Assembly (NCBI GenBank): GCA_001920395.1
Contig: MNJS01000033.1
Span: 1 to 32,549 of the forward strand
DNA from: Thaumarchaeota archaeon 13_1_20CM_2_39_20
Lineage (GTDB): Archaea; Thermoproteota; Nitrososphaeria; Nitrososphaerales; Nitrosopumilaceae
Length of the DNA: 32,549 nt
Direction of reading: 5' to 3'
Shown here: in pieces, positions 25,387 to 32,549 of the stretch
Layout of the letters: the number at the start of each line of letters is the position of its first letter
How positions within the stretch are numbered: the first letter of the stretch is position 1
Notes under the pieces: generated by a model
The model's input: the letters and a program-made list of their open reading frames with translations, nothing else
The model's database searches: none
Told to the model about the DNA's origin: nothing
Made by a program: the position numbers and the translations under genes

Positions 25387-25464
25387 GATTCTGCATTGAA
25401 AGAACGCTGTAAAATGGTATGTGTATCTCTAAATTGTCTTTTTTGAAAATAAAATTGTGGAGGA

Positions 25465-26763
25465 TTAATGGAAGTGACCTACTGCAATTATGAATGGTGA
25501 AGTTCCTACTGCAAAGTTTGTGGCAGCTCCAAATGATCCCGTCCCATCTCCCAGAAGTATGGAGACATTGTTGGAATCCTGATTAGAAACTACAAGGTCT
25601 TGTTTTCCATCACCGTTAAAGTCGCCCACTGCAACTGAGTAATGACGAGCAGTTCCTACTGCTAAGTCTGTGGCAGCTCCAAACGATCCTGTCCCATCTC
25701 CTAGAAGTATGGATAAATTGCCACTCAAATCCGGTACCGCAAGGTCTTGTTTTCCATCACCGTTAAAGTCGCCCACCGCAACTGAGAAAGGTGAAGTTCC
25801 TACTGCAAAGTTTGTGGCAGCTCCAAATGATCCTGTTCCGTCGCCTAGTAGTATGGATACATTACTGGAGACAGAATTAACTACAACAAGGTCTTGTTTT
25901 CCATCACCGTTAAAGTCGCCCACTGCAACTGAAACAGGATTAGACCCTACCGCAAAGTTGGTGGCAGGTTTGAATGTACCATCTCCATTACCGAGAAGTA
26001 CCGATACATTACGGTTGTAAAAATTAACTACCGCAAGGTCTTGTTTTCCATCACCGTTAAAGTCACCTATTGCAGCAAAGTATGGTAAAATTCCTACTGC
26101 AAAGTTTGTGGCAGCTCCAAATGATCCCGTCCCATCTCCTAGAAGTATGGATACATTATTGGAGTCAAGATTAACTACAACAAGGTCTTGTTTTCCATCG
26201 CCGTTAAAATCACCTATTGCAAGTGAAATAGGATAAGTTCCGGCTGCAAAGTTTGTGGCAGCTCCAAATGATCCCGTCCCATCTCCCAGAAGTATAGAGA
26301 CATTCCCCGTGATATCACCACGATTGACTACTGCTAGATCTTGAATCGGTCTATTCACCGTAAATGTTGTACTAGCTGTTTTGTGACCATCAGTTGCTGA
26401 CACTTTATGAGGGCCAAGTAAAGATGATGCTGGAACGATAAATGACACATCTGTAAAATTACCCTCTTTATCCGTAGTTGTGGTAGCTACAACAGTTCCA
26501 TCAAATGATATTTTTATTGTCTTTAAATGGTGAAACCCAGAGCCTGAAGCTTTTGATGTTATTCCTGCAGCTCCGGAGTCTGGAAATACTGATAGTTCGG
26601 GTGAATGTTTGAAGTGTTCGTCTGTATTTTTTGATGTTATTCCTGCAGGAGTCGTACTAGTAGTTAGCTCTGCTGCTTCACCTACTAATGTACCTGGTGT
26701 GATTGAACCTGATATGAAAACTGTAGCTATAATTCCTAGTACTATTATTTTTTCCATCAACAT
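25465..26763 (-). CDS. Secreted FG-GAP/VCBS beta-propeller protein
   Basis: This is a 432-residue protein: signal peptide (MEKIIVLGIIATVFISGS), one TIG-like domain (~55-140) of the same style as in the two giant exoproteins, then six repeats of ~49 residues (QDLVVVN...NVSILLGDGTGSFGAATNFAVG...VAVGDFNGDGK). DFNGDGKQD is a calcium-binding EF-like loop typical of FG-GAP propellers such as integrin heads. The last repeat ends AVGHFH, just where DFNGDGK is expected, so either the propeller closes here or the gene has been cut. A TATA-like CATTATAT (26783-26790) lies 20-28 bases before the ATG, fitting a leaderless start. It probably acts in adhesion or carbohydrate/protein binding at the surface. 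Confidence 0.88.
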   Translation of the reverse strand: MLMEKIIVLGIIATVFISGSITPGTLVGEAAELTTSTTPAGITSKNTDEHFKHSPELSVFPDSGAAGITSKASGSGFHHLKTIKISFDGTVVATTTTDKEGNFTDVSFIVPASSLLGPHKVSATDGHKTASTTFTVNRPIQDLAVVNRGDITGNVSILLGDGTGSFGAATNFAAGTYPISLAIGDFNGDGKQDLVVVNLDSNNVSILLGDGTGSFGAATNFAVGILPYFAAIGDFNGDGKQDLAVVNFYNRNVSVLLGNGDGTFKPATNFAVGSNPVSVAVGDFNGDGKQDLVVVNSVSSNVSILLGDGTGSFGAATNFAVGTSPFSVAVGDFNGDGKQDLAVPDLSGNLSILLGDGTGSFGAATDLAVGTARHYSVAVGDFNGDGKQDLVVSNQDSNNVSILLGDGTGSFGAATNFAVGTSPFIIAVGHFH

Positions 26764-26836
26764 TTGAGTTTTTTATAACATATAATGATTACGTTTAACG
26801 GTTCTCTTAAGTCTTAAGGTGCTCGCGTTTACTTTT

Positions 26837-26894
26837 ACAAAAAATGTGCAGTAAGCTCATCGGAGTAGCTACAAAACTCCTTTCCAAATTTTTT
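26837..26894 (+). repeat. Dispersed repeat, 3' partial copy B
   Basis: It carries only the second half of the element: ACAAAAAATGTGCAG, AAGCTCATCGGAGTAGCTAC, AAAACTCC and a T-rich end. GGAGT (26862-26866) pairs with ACTCC (26876-26880). The two flanking genes are both on the opposite strand. Confidence 0.85.
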
Positions 26895-26926
26895 GTTACG
26901 TTGAATTATTTTAATAAAAATGAGAT

Positions 26927-27790
26927 TCAGTTATGGTTGGTGCTGAATATCTCTACTCTTTCATTGTTCTGATCTACAACGTATATGTAACCAGATTTGT
27001 CAACTGCAATACCTAGTGGATCCGCAAACTGACCGTCACCAGAGCCAAAGGTGCCAAATTCTGATAAGAAGTTACCTTTAGAGTCGAATATCTCTACTCT
27101 GTTATTGCCAAACTGTAAGAGAAGATTTCCCGAGGGGTTCAATTTCTCTACTCTGGAGTTTCCTGAATCTACAACGTAAATGTTACCAGATTTGTCAAGT
27201 GCAATACCATCCGTACCACAACAAAATTGAGAGATAAATTTGCCAGTAGAATCAAACTTCTGCACATTATTGAGTAAATCTGCAACGTATATGTTGCCAG
27301 ATTTGTCAACTGCAATGCCTTGTGGATCCCCAAACTCGCCGGGACCAGAACCAAAGCTGCCAAACTTGAATACGAAATTACCTTTAGAGTCGAATACATC
27401 CACCCTGTAATTGCTTATGTCTGTAACGTATACGTTACCAGATTTGTCAAGTGCAACTCTTGTAGGAGCGTTAAGCTGACCGTCACCAGAACCAAAAGTA
27501 CCGAGTTTCGATACGAAGTTACCATTAGAGTCGAATTTCTCTACTCTGTTATTGTTCTGATCTACAACGTATATGTTACCAGATTTATCCAGTGCGATTC
27601 CTTGTGGAACAGCAAACTGACCATTTTCTGAGCCACCAGAACCAAATGAAGATGCAAACTCCACGACAATGTTGTCTTTTTGAGCAGTTACTAAAGTTAC
27701 CGAGGTTATTGTACCTGCTACGAGCCATATAATCATCAGACTACAAGCTAATACTGTTCTATCGGAAACCAACTCTTCTAAGTTGGGCAC
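26927..27790 (-). CDS. Membrane-anchored or secreted NHL-repeat beta-propeller protein
   Basis: This is a 287-residue protein from a GTG start (27790). An N-terminal hydrophobic segment (LACSLMIIWLVAGTITSVTL) serves as signal or anchor. The rest is NHL repeats (FGSGDGQ...P.GIA.DKSGNIYVVD..NNRVEKFDS.GNF). Four blades are recognisable at the start, the fourth with a short connector (FCCGTDG); a fifth is reduced to FGNNRVEIFDSKGNFLSE, lacking the GIAVDKSGNIYVVD half, and the last blade ends at the C-terminus. NHL propellers are binding scaffolds; the ligand is unknown. It lies downstream of partial repeat copy B. Confidence 0.85.
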   Translation of the reverse strand: MPNLEELVSDRTVLACSLMIIWLVAGTITSVTLVTAQKDNIVVEFASSFGSGGSENGQFAVPQGIALDKSGNIYVVDQNNNRVEKFDSNGNFVSKLGTFGSGDGQLNAPTRVALDKSGNVYVTDISNYRVDVFDSKGNFVFKFGSFGSGPGEFGDPQGIAVDKSGNIYVADLLNNVQKFDSTGKFISQFCCGTDGIALDKSGNIYVVDSGNSRVEKLNPSGNLLLQFGNNRVEIFDSKGNFLSEFGTFGSGDGQFADPLGIAVDKSGYIYVVDQNNERVEIFSTNHN

Positions 27791-27931
27791 CTCACTAAAG
27801 TAGATTGCGTATCTTTTGACAGTAAAAATCTTCTAACATGTAAGTTCATTTTGGGCTCTCGGGCGCTGAACCCATAATCAGATTCGTTTTATGATTATGA
27901 AAAATTAGATTAAATTCAAATTTAATCAAAG

Positions 27932-27940
27932 CCTATATGC
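27932..27940 (+). promoter_or_regulatory. TATA-like box of the secreted 424-residue protein gene
   Basis: CCTATATGC is centred about 26 bases before the ATG at 27962, as expected for a leaderless transcript. Confidence 0.35.
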
Positions 27941-27961
27941 AATTTAGCATCTTTATAGAAT

Positions 27962-29236
27962 ATGCTTTTTTCTTGGAATGCATTTCCTTTTGCGGTGCTG
28001 ATAACAGTATCTGTTGTGATTATTTATTCATCATATGGTGACCCCAATACTGCAAATCAAGCCAATGCAGAAACTCTGACCAAGATGACATGTTCCGATT
28101 CTACCTTAAACGCACAATTGGGCGGGGGATTGGCAGGAGATACAATAATTCTTGATAACAACACATTAGCAAAATATCCAGATTTACAAGAAGTGTTAGA
28201 TGGTGTAAAACAGCACCCCTATCAACCATCTCATATGCCCGATGAGGAGGGCCGCTTTGTAGCACCAATTGAAATAGCACCGATGTATCAAAAAACAATT
28301 TCTGGCAATGTTACAGCTGCAATGCTAGGAGATCCCAAGTTGGGGTTTACTCATCCCTATTCTTGCGGAGACAAATCTTGCAACAACTATGCACATCTAA
28401 AACTTGGGGATACAGACTATCTAGTCTACATCTTTCATGCAAAGTGTTCGTCAAAAAAGTATTATTCACCAAGAGAGCAAATTGCAAATGGAATTTTATC
28501 AAAAGATGTCATATGTTACGACTCTTTACACTTAATTTTCAGATCTATCGACGATTCTCCTGTTTGTGTAAAACCACAAACAGCACAGAAGCTTATTGAA
28601 CGCGGATGGGCAATTATGATCATCGATAAAATTGGTACAACGTCCAGAGCAGCTAAATGTGTCAGTGTTAACGAGCCTCTATATCCATTTCCCACACTCA
28701 TTCATCTTGATGATTTTGTCAGAAATATGAGGGATGTCTACGAGGTGACTATTAACGAAACTGCTGGCTATGTTATGCTCCACAATCCCAACGGCTGGAT
28801 CGGATCAAGCGCCTCTTCAACTTATGGAACACGGATAATTCCCTGTAGCATACCACAAGGCTCGATGAAAGTGTCTAATAGCAATTTCACGATAAATTAT
28901 GGCATTATTGAAGGACAATTACATGAAATTACCTTTTATCATGACAAACAAATGTTGGCATTATCATTTTGGGGCACCGGTGAGGGAAGTATAACGGTAA
29001 AGATACCAAGGAATTTGCTAGATGCCAGAATACCGATGAACGTAACTAACCTACAAATAATGAATGGTACAAAGCTAGATTCAAAAAATTCTTACGAAGG
29101 AAAATTCCTTGTTACAACAGATCGAAATCTTGAATCTGATTACCAAGAGGAAAAGACATCTTCGTACAGAACCTTAACCATTCCCTTCCACTACGATACA
29201 AAAGGAATCTATATCATCGGATATCAACCGTCATAA
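27962..29236 (+). CDS. Secreted protein of unknown function (424 residues)
   Basis: An N-terminal signal or anchor (FPFAVLITVSVVIIYSS) is followed by an extracellular part with several Cys (CSDSTLN, YSCGDKSCNNYAHL, HAKCSSKKYY). The segment SPVCVKPQTAQKLIERGWA resembles a motif repeated in many thaumarchaeal extracellular proteins; that memory-based comparison is tentative. The C-terminal ~170 residues are beta-rich (FTINYGIIEGQLHEITFYHD, GSITVKIPRNLLDARIPMN). No catalytic motif is recognised. Confidence 0.75.
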   Translation: MLFSWNAFPFAVLITVSVVIIYSSYGDPNTANQANAETLTKMTCSDSTLNAQLGGGLAGDTIILDNNTLAKYPDLQEVLDGVKQHPYQPSHMPDEEGRFVAPIEIAPMYQKTISGNVTAAMLGDPKLGFTHPYSCGDKSCNNYAHLKLGDTDYLVYIFHAKCSSKKYYSPREQIANGILSKDVICYDSLHLIFRSIDDSPVCVKPQTAQKLIERGWAIMIIDKIGTTSRAAKCVSVNEPLYPFPTLIHLDDFVRNMRDVYEVTINETAGYVMLHNPNGWIGSSASSTYGTRIIPCSIPQGSMKVSNSNFTINYGIIEGQLHEITFYHDKQMLALSFWGTGEGSITVKIPRNLLDARIPMNVTNLQIMNGTKLDSKNSYEGKFLVTTDRNLESDYQEEKTSSYRTLTIPFHYDTKGIYIIGYQPS

Positions 29237-29305
29237 AAAGAAGCAGAATGTTCTCTTTCTCAAAATAATTCAAACAGCTCGGATTCTATATGATCCAAAT
29301 TCCGC

Positions 29306-29339
29306 GGGTCCCGTAAGACTCGCATTATGATTTGTCGGA
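29306..29339. repeat. Short hairpin repeat, copy 1
   Basis: It reads GGGTCCCGTAAGACTCG followed by ATTATGATTTGTCGGA. This is the most diverged of four copies of a GTCCTGTAAGACTC hairpin with a neighbouring TTATGATTTG. It lies between two convergent genes. Confidence 0.7.
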
Positions 29340-29433
29340 GAAGACTTAAGATCATAATTAAGTAAGGATGATGAGAATGACTCGAATCGTCTCAGGTATG
29401 GTTTCTAGGTTCTGTCAAGTCTAGAGTTGATCT

Positions 29434-29931
29434 TTAATGTGTCAAATTTCGGTTGGTATTAGAAGGTGAATTATATTCAAAATTAGGACTACATGATCCA
29501 GAATACCACACACCAATGAATTCACCAGTTTTAGCATCAACAAAATGTTTAGAATCACATGTGCCAATCGAGATCGGTATTACCCATGCAAATCTGTCAG
29601 CTTGATTATTCCACTGACATGGAAAACAAGAGAGAATGGTCACTTGAACAGTATCTTGATCCTCTTTAGAATATGGATCTGAATTATACATAGTAACAAC
29701 GAATCTTTCCTTTTCTTGATATTTGTATTTCAATAAAACAAAAGTTGTGCCAATATCCTTCATATATGAACCAGAACTGTGTCTACTATCAATATTGATA
29801 GCCTCTTCACTTGATATGAATCCTGTTTCCATCTTATAGCGTAATGATGGTGTTACATAGATGAACACAATAATGCACAATACTATCGCCACACCAATAA
29901 TTACAGCTAATTTTTGACCAATTTTGCCCAT
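29434..29931 (-). CDS. Membrane-anchored protein of unknown function (165 residues)
   Basis: The best start is the ATG at 29931 (MGKIGQKLAVIIGVAIVLCI); a further 13 residues upstream are possible but would place more hydrophobic residues before the charged one. One N-terminal membrane helix is followed by an extracellular domain with four Cys (LSCFPCQWN, GTCDSKHFVDAKTGEFIGVW, SGSCSPNF). HFVDAKTGEFIGVW is like the end of PepSY/YpeB-type domains but this is not certain. Confidence 0.65.
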   Translation of the reverse strand: MGKIGQKLAVIIGVAIVLCIIVFIYVTPSLRYKMETGFISSEEAINIDSRHSSGSYMKDIGTTFVLLKYKYQEKERFVVTMYNSDPYSKEDQDTVQVTILSCFPCQWNNQADRFAWVIPISIGTCDSKHFVDAKTGEFIGVWYSGSCSPNFEYNSPSNTNRNLTH

Positions 29932-30188
29932 TAAAACGAAGATCCATTGTGATGTTATAAAACTGATCAAACTAAATCAAAAACTATTACCTTCGGTAGA
30001 TACTAGCTAAAATGATCCAATCCTTTAGGAATTGGCTTTGTATGTCTTCGCAAAATGTGAACCTCAAATCCTTCTCTTGAATAAAATTCCAATTTACAGA
30101 GCTTGCAAGTGTATGTCATTGAGGGTTAGAGAATTGTTTTCGATTTAATGGATCTTATTGAAATACTGTTAACCAAAAGTAAATGATT

Positions 30189-30245
30189 CGAGTCCTGTAA
30201 GACTTGGACATTCACACATCGGAACCCAAAGTTATGATTTGCTGA
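30189..30245. repeat. Short hairpin repeat, copy 2
   Basis: CGAGTCCTGTAAGACTTGG (30189-30207) is followed after 23 bases by GTTATGATTTGCTGA (30231-30245). It lies in the divergent spacer before the + strand gene at 30305. Confidence 0.75.
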
Positions 30246-30304
30246 ATGTACATTTCTATTTAGAACAGGATCGTGTTTATTTGGTGTAAAAAATACCTGA
30301 ACTG

Positions 30305-31345
30305 GTGGAAAATCCGCAAATTATTGCGTTGATGGCAATAGCCATATCAGTGATTAGTATAGGACTGGTAGTTGCAAATGTTTTCAATCTGCAGACCACT
30401 TTGATAAATTTAAACACAAGTGTGGTTGAGCAGTCACAGACAATAAAATCATTGAATCAGCAACAAAATGTTAGCCAACAGGTCATTGAGGAACAAAGGA
30501 AAAGCATTATGAAGATGCAAGATAATATAGCTAATCTAACAAGCGAAATTAAATCGTTGGAAGACAGGGTCACATCATTAGAGCAAGGATTACAGCCACA
30601 TTGTCTGATTCCAGAAGGGTGTCCACAGCCAACACCACAGAAGCCAGTGTACTTTCCCGGTGTTGTGAAATTCTACAATGTTGCTGGTGGAGGCACTGTT
30701 GGTGATAATCGTGTCCTAAAAAAATTGCCTTCAACTTTACCAGTGTCAGGGTGGATAGCAGATTTTGAGTATGAATTTACAGCATCAAGTATACCAGATA
30801 TGCATGTGTTTGTTTTTACCGCCACTTCGGATAATCCGCAATTGCAACCAGCGGCAAATATAGTTGAAATACGACATGGCCCAGATGTAAATCAATTGAT
30901 GCTTGTTAGCGAAGTATCAAGCGTTTCTGCTCCCATTCCAATTTTTCCAAACACACAGTATTACGTGCGGCTTGAGAGGACTCCTACTCAATTGGAGCTA
31001 TTCGTATTTTCTGATCCTGCTAGGACAATTATTGTTCCAGGGTCTCCTATGACTATGCCAATAGCAACTACTGACTTGAATAATTTAAAGTTCATACAGC
31101 ATGACGGATGTCTTCTTTGTGGAACTGCACGAACACTTACGGCGCAGATTGACAATACCAAAATGTACGTGGGAACGGATGGATCGAAACAGATTCTCTT
31201 TGAGGATGATTATTCGTCTGGAGTCGGTTGGACTCAGATAGGCTCATCAGTTGCCGTAAATGGGTCATTTATACCACAAATGCCTTTACCTCCGATCTAT
31301 GAAGGTTTTCAAAGTTCTAACCGAACCACCTTGGGAACAAAATAA
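30305..31345 (+). CDS. Membrane-anchored coiled-coil protein with C-terminal beta-sandwich domain (346 residues)
   Basis: The start is GTG at 30305 (an ATG further in, MAIAISVISIG, is also possible). The layout is: an N-terminal membrane helix (ALMAIAISVISIGLVVANVF), a coiled coil with many Gln/Asn/Ser (~30-95; IKSLEDRVTSLEQGL), a Cys-Pro linker (HCLIPEGCPQPTPQKP), then a ~210-residue beta-rich domain (VVKFYNVAGGGTVGDNRVLK, WIADFEYEFTASSIPDMHVF, YYVRLERTPTQLELFVFSDP) with the look of a concanavalin/LamG-like lectin fold. It would project a binding domain from the membrane. The ligand is unknown. Confidence 0.75.
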   Translation: MENPQIIALMAIAISVISIGLVVANVFNLQTTLINLNTSVVEQSQTIKSLNQQQNVSQQVIEEQRKSIMKMQDNIANLTSEIKSLEDRVTSLEQGLQPHCLIPEGCPQPTPQKPVYFPGVVKFYNVAGGGTVGDNRVLKKLPSTLPVSGWIADFEYEFTASSIPDMHVFVFTATSDNPQLQPAANIVEIRHGPDVNQLMLVSEVSSVSAPIPIFPNTQYYVRLERTPTQLELFVFSDPARTIIVPGSPMTMPIATTDLNNLKFIQHDGCLLCGTARTLTAQIDNTKMYVGTDGSKQILFEDDYSSGVGWTQIGSSVAVNGSFIPQMPLPPIYEGFQSSNRTTLGTK

Positions 31346-31364
31346 TTCATCGAAATAAGAAACG

Positions 31365-31415
31365 ACAAGTCCTGTAAGACTCGCTGCGTTATGAGATACG
31401 TTATGATTTGTTGGA
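31365..31415. repeat. Short hairpin repeat, copy 3
   Basis: ACAAGTCCTGTAAGACTCGC (31365-31384) is followed by GTTATGATTTGTTGGA (31400-31415), directly after the end of the coiled-coil protein gene and ahead of the convergent small gene. Confidence 0.8.
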
Positions 31416-31428
31416 AAGTGTTTGACTA

Positions 31429-31590
31429 CTATGAAACGCTTCTTTCCATTCTTTTGTCTCCATCCATAAAAAAGTAGGTCTCATGACCGGTATTTTCAAA
31501 ATGCGATGTAAAGTTGATATCTAGTTCGTCTAGTGTGTCTCCCCTCACTTGAAATTCACATACGATGCAAGTCCCTCGCATTTCTGCCAT
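31429..31590 (-). CDS. Small zinc-finger-like protein (53 residues)
   Basis: From the ATG at 31590 the frame reads MAEMRGTCIVCEFQVRGDTL, DELDINFTSHFENTGHETYF, ending DGDKRMERSVS. The pair CIVC with H(x5)H gives a C2H2-type zinc-finger spacing. A start at 31707 would add 39 residues that look unlike a folded protein, so the shorter form is preferred. The function is unknown. Confidence 0.55.
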   Translation of the reverse strand: MAEMRGTCIVCEFQVRGDTLDELDINFTSHFENTGHETYFFMDGDKRMERSVS

Positions 31591-31850
31591 ACTGTTTTGA
31601 TATGATATACTTGTTAATATTTTTCTTGGAATCATTTTAGGCAAAAAGCTCAATATGGTTAAATCAAAGTTCGATGGTATTGGGGTTATGAAATTCCTTG
31701 AGTCCATTCTTGTATTTTCTACATGTATCAGGGGATTTCATAGAATCCAGAAATAACTGATATGGTTCAGAACCCCTTTTGACGTCTTCGAATGAAATTT
31801 CCACGTCATCATGCATGAAAGTGGGCCTATTTTAAGCCCATGATGGTAGG

Positions 31851-31977
31851 CGGGCCCGATGGTTTTTGAACTGACAGTCAGTCCGAGCACCGACAATTTT
31901 GTGAAAACGATTTGACAAAAAATGTGCAGTAAGCTCATCGGAGTAGCTACAAAACTCCTTTCCAAATTTTTTATTTT
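31851..31977 (+). repeat. Dispersed ~125-base repeat, copy C
   Basis: Full-length sister of copy A: CGGGCCCGATGG, the palindrome ACTGACAGTCAGT, GTCCGAGCACCGAC, AAGCTCATCGGAGTAGCTAC and AAAACTCCTTTCC plus a T tract. Just upstream TGGGC...GCCCA (31822-31840) adds another small hairpin. An open frame on the - strand across this stretch is a by-product of the repeat and is not annotated. Confidence 0.85.
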
Positions 31978-32089
31978 TAACCTGCAAACGAGTTCATTGA
32001 CAAAGAGTAAAAAATGGTTTACCCCCTTTTTACGAAGGAAAACATGCTGTTGTCGTAAAGGTTAAGATCAGTAAAACAAGTAGGATCGT

Positions 32090-32371
32090 GTGAGAAGAAG
32101 TTACAAAATACTGATTATTCTTCTTAGTATTTGTTTTGGTAGTTTTAGTTTTACCGTTATAGTTACAGGTTTATTCAGTCTAATTTATCCACGTGCTAAC
32201 TTAGGGTCACCTCCTGCTGAATTTATGTATCCATCTCCTTACCCTTGGATAGATTACCTATATTGGCATGTTAATCCGATCTTAGGCAATTTCTTTGAAA
32301 TTATGGTTCCGATAGTGATAGCGTATTCAGTATTTGTATTCAGACATAAGATAATGCAGTATCTAACATGA
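32090..32371 (+). CDS. Small membrane protein (93 residues)
   Basis: It starts with GTG at 32090 (GTGAGAAGAAG...), giving MRRSYKILIILLSICFGSFS and a first membrane helix, an external Pro/Tyr/Trp-rich loop (PRANLGSPPAEFMYPSPYPW) and a second helix (FFEIMVPIVIAYSVFVF) before a basic end. Basic residues at both ends suggest that both termini are cytoplasmic. I recognise no family. Confidence 0.65.
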   Translation: MRRSYKILIILLSICFGSFSFTVIVTGLFSLIYPRANLGSPPAEFMYPSPYPWIDYLYWHVNPILGNFFEIMVPIVIAYSVFVFRHKIMQYLT

Positions 32372-32415
32372 CACTAAAAGGAAAGAAAAATCACTATAAC
32401 GTAAAATCTCTCTCA

Positions 32416-32484
32416 GGTTATGATTTGGTGGCGCAGACTCTGTACGGTCTGAACCCTCACAGGTATGAGTCCTGTAAGACTCGG
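32416..32484. repeat. Short hairpin repeat, copy 4 (parts in reversed order)
   Basis: GGTTATGATTTGGTGG (32416-32431) comes first here, then CAGACTCTGTACGGTCTG (itself a hairpin), then GAGTCCTGTAAGACTCGG (32467-32484) with perfect GAGTC/GACTC arms. It lies after the small membrane protein gene. Confidence 0.8.
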
Positions 32485-32549
32485 GATAATTTCGTTTCAA
32501 GTTGGATCATGATTAAATAAGATTTAACCAGCTCAAGAAGTGCGTAATC

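Noticed and set aside
25490-26330. Regular ~147-base direct repeats that could be taken for a non-coding tandem array
   Set aside because: They are the coding repeats of the FG-GAP propeller, with the frame preserved.
31738-31965. Open frame on the - strand of 75 codons
   Set aside because: It mostly lies within repeat copy C and has no protein-like character.

Overview
The window looks like a chromosome segment of an ammonia-oxidising-type archaeon (Nitrososphaeria / Thaumarchaeota, probably a soil lineage with an AT-rich genome). The reasons are a RIO1 kinase, several stand-alone archaeal winged-helix regulators, a DUF6659-like protein, a PEFG-type C-terminal sorting signal, soluble histidine kinases of the thaumarchaeal style, and TATA boxes lying about 20-30 bases before start codons (leaderless transcription). 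The placement is inference; no rRNA or marker gene is present.

Left end (1-2.5 kb): the tail of a gas-vesicle operon on the + strand. It holds a GvpK fused to a GvpJ/S-type domain, GvpF/L, a GvpG-like protein and a cytoplasmic histidine kinase. All genes overlap, and the kinase is coupled through a TTGA stop/start with a strong ribosome site. A second gas-vesicle gene, the Hsp20-like gvpH (11.8 kb), lies divergent to a second histidine kinase (10.1-11.7 kb).

2.7-17.3 kb: two giant secreted proteins on the - strand (about 1,526 and 1,588 residues) share an almost identical signal peptide, TIG-like domain and fibronectin III modules but carry different enzymes: a PQQ-type sugar dehydrogenase in one, and a phospholipase C/acid phosphatase-type phosphoesterase plus a long Asn/Ser/Gly beta-solenoid in the other. 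The second appears to have lost its ATG (ATC instead). Three small winged-helix regulators and a zinc ribbon lie between and beside them.

17.9-21.3 kb: small housekeeping-like or regulatory genes: DUF6659-like, zinc ribbon, helical unknown, a short charged protein, RIO1 kinase, a stand-alone Lrp/AsnC ligand-binding (RAM) domain interrupted by an in-frame stop, a KTSC-domain protein, a 38-residue very basic protein and a start-less gene fragment.

21.3-32.5 kb: a cell-surface/secreted region. A 1,144-residue Ig-repeat protein overlaps a PEFG-sorted surface protein; then come an FG-GAP beta-propeller protein, an NHL beta-propeller protein, and several lineage-specific secreted or membrane-anchored proteins. 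This part is seeded with two families of dispersed non-coding repeats: a ~125-base element (two full copies, one 3' partial) and a short hairpin element built on GTCCTGTAAGACTC plus GTTATGATTTG (four copies).

Taken together, the window combines buoyancy organelles, signalling kinases and an extensive set of modular exoproteins, which suggests a cell that adjusts its position and surface to its surroundings.
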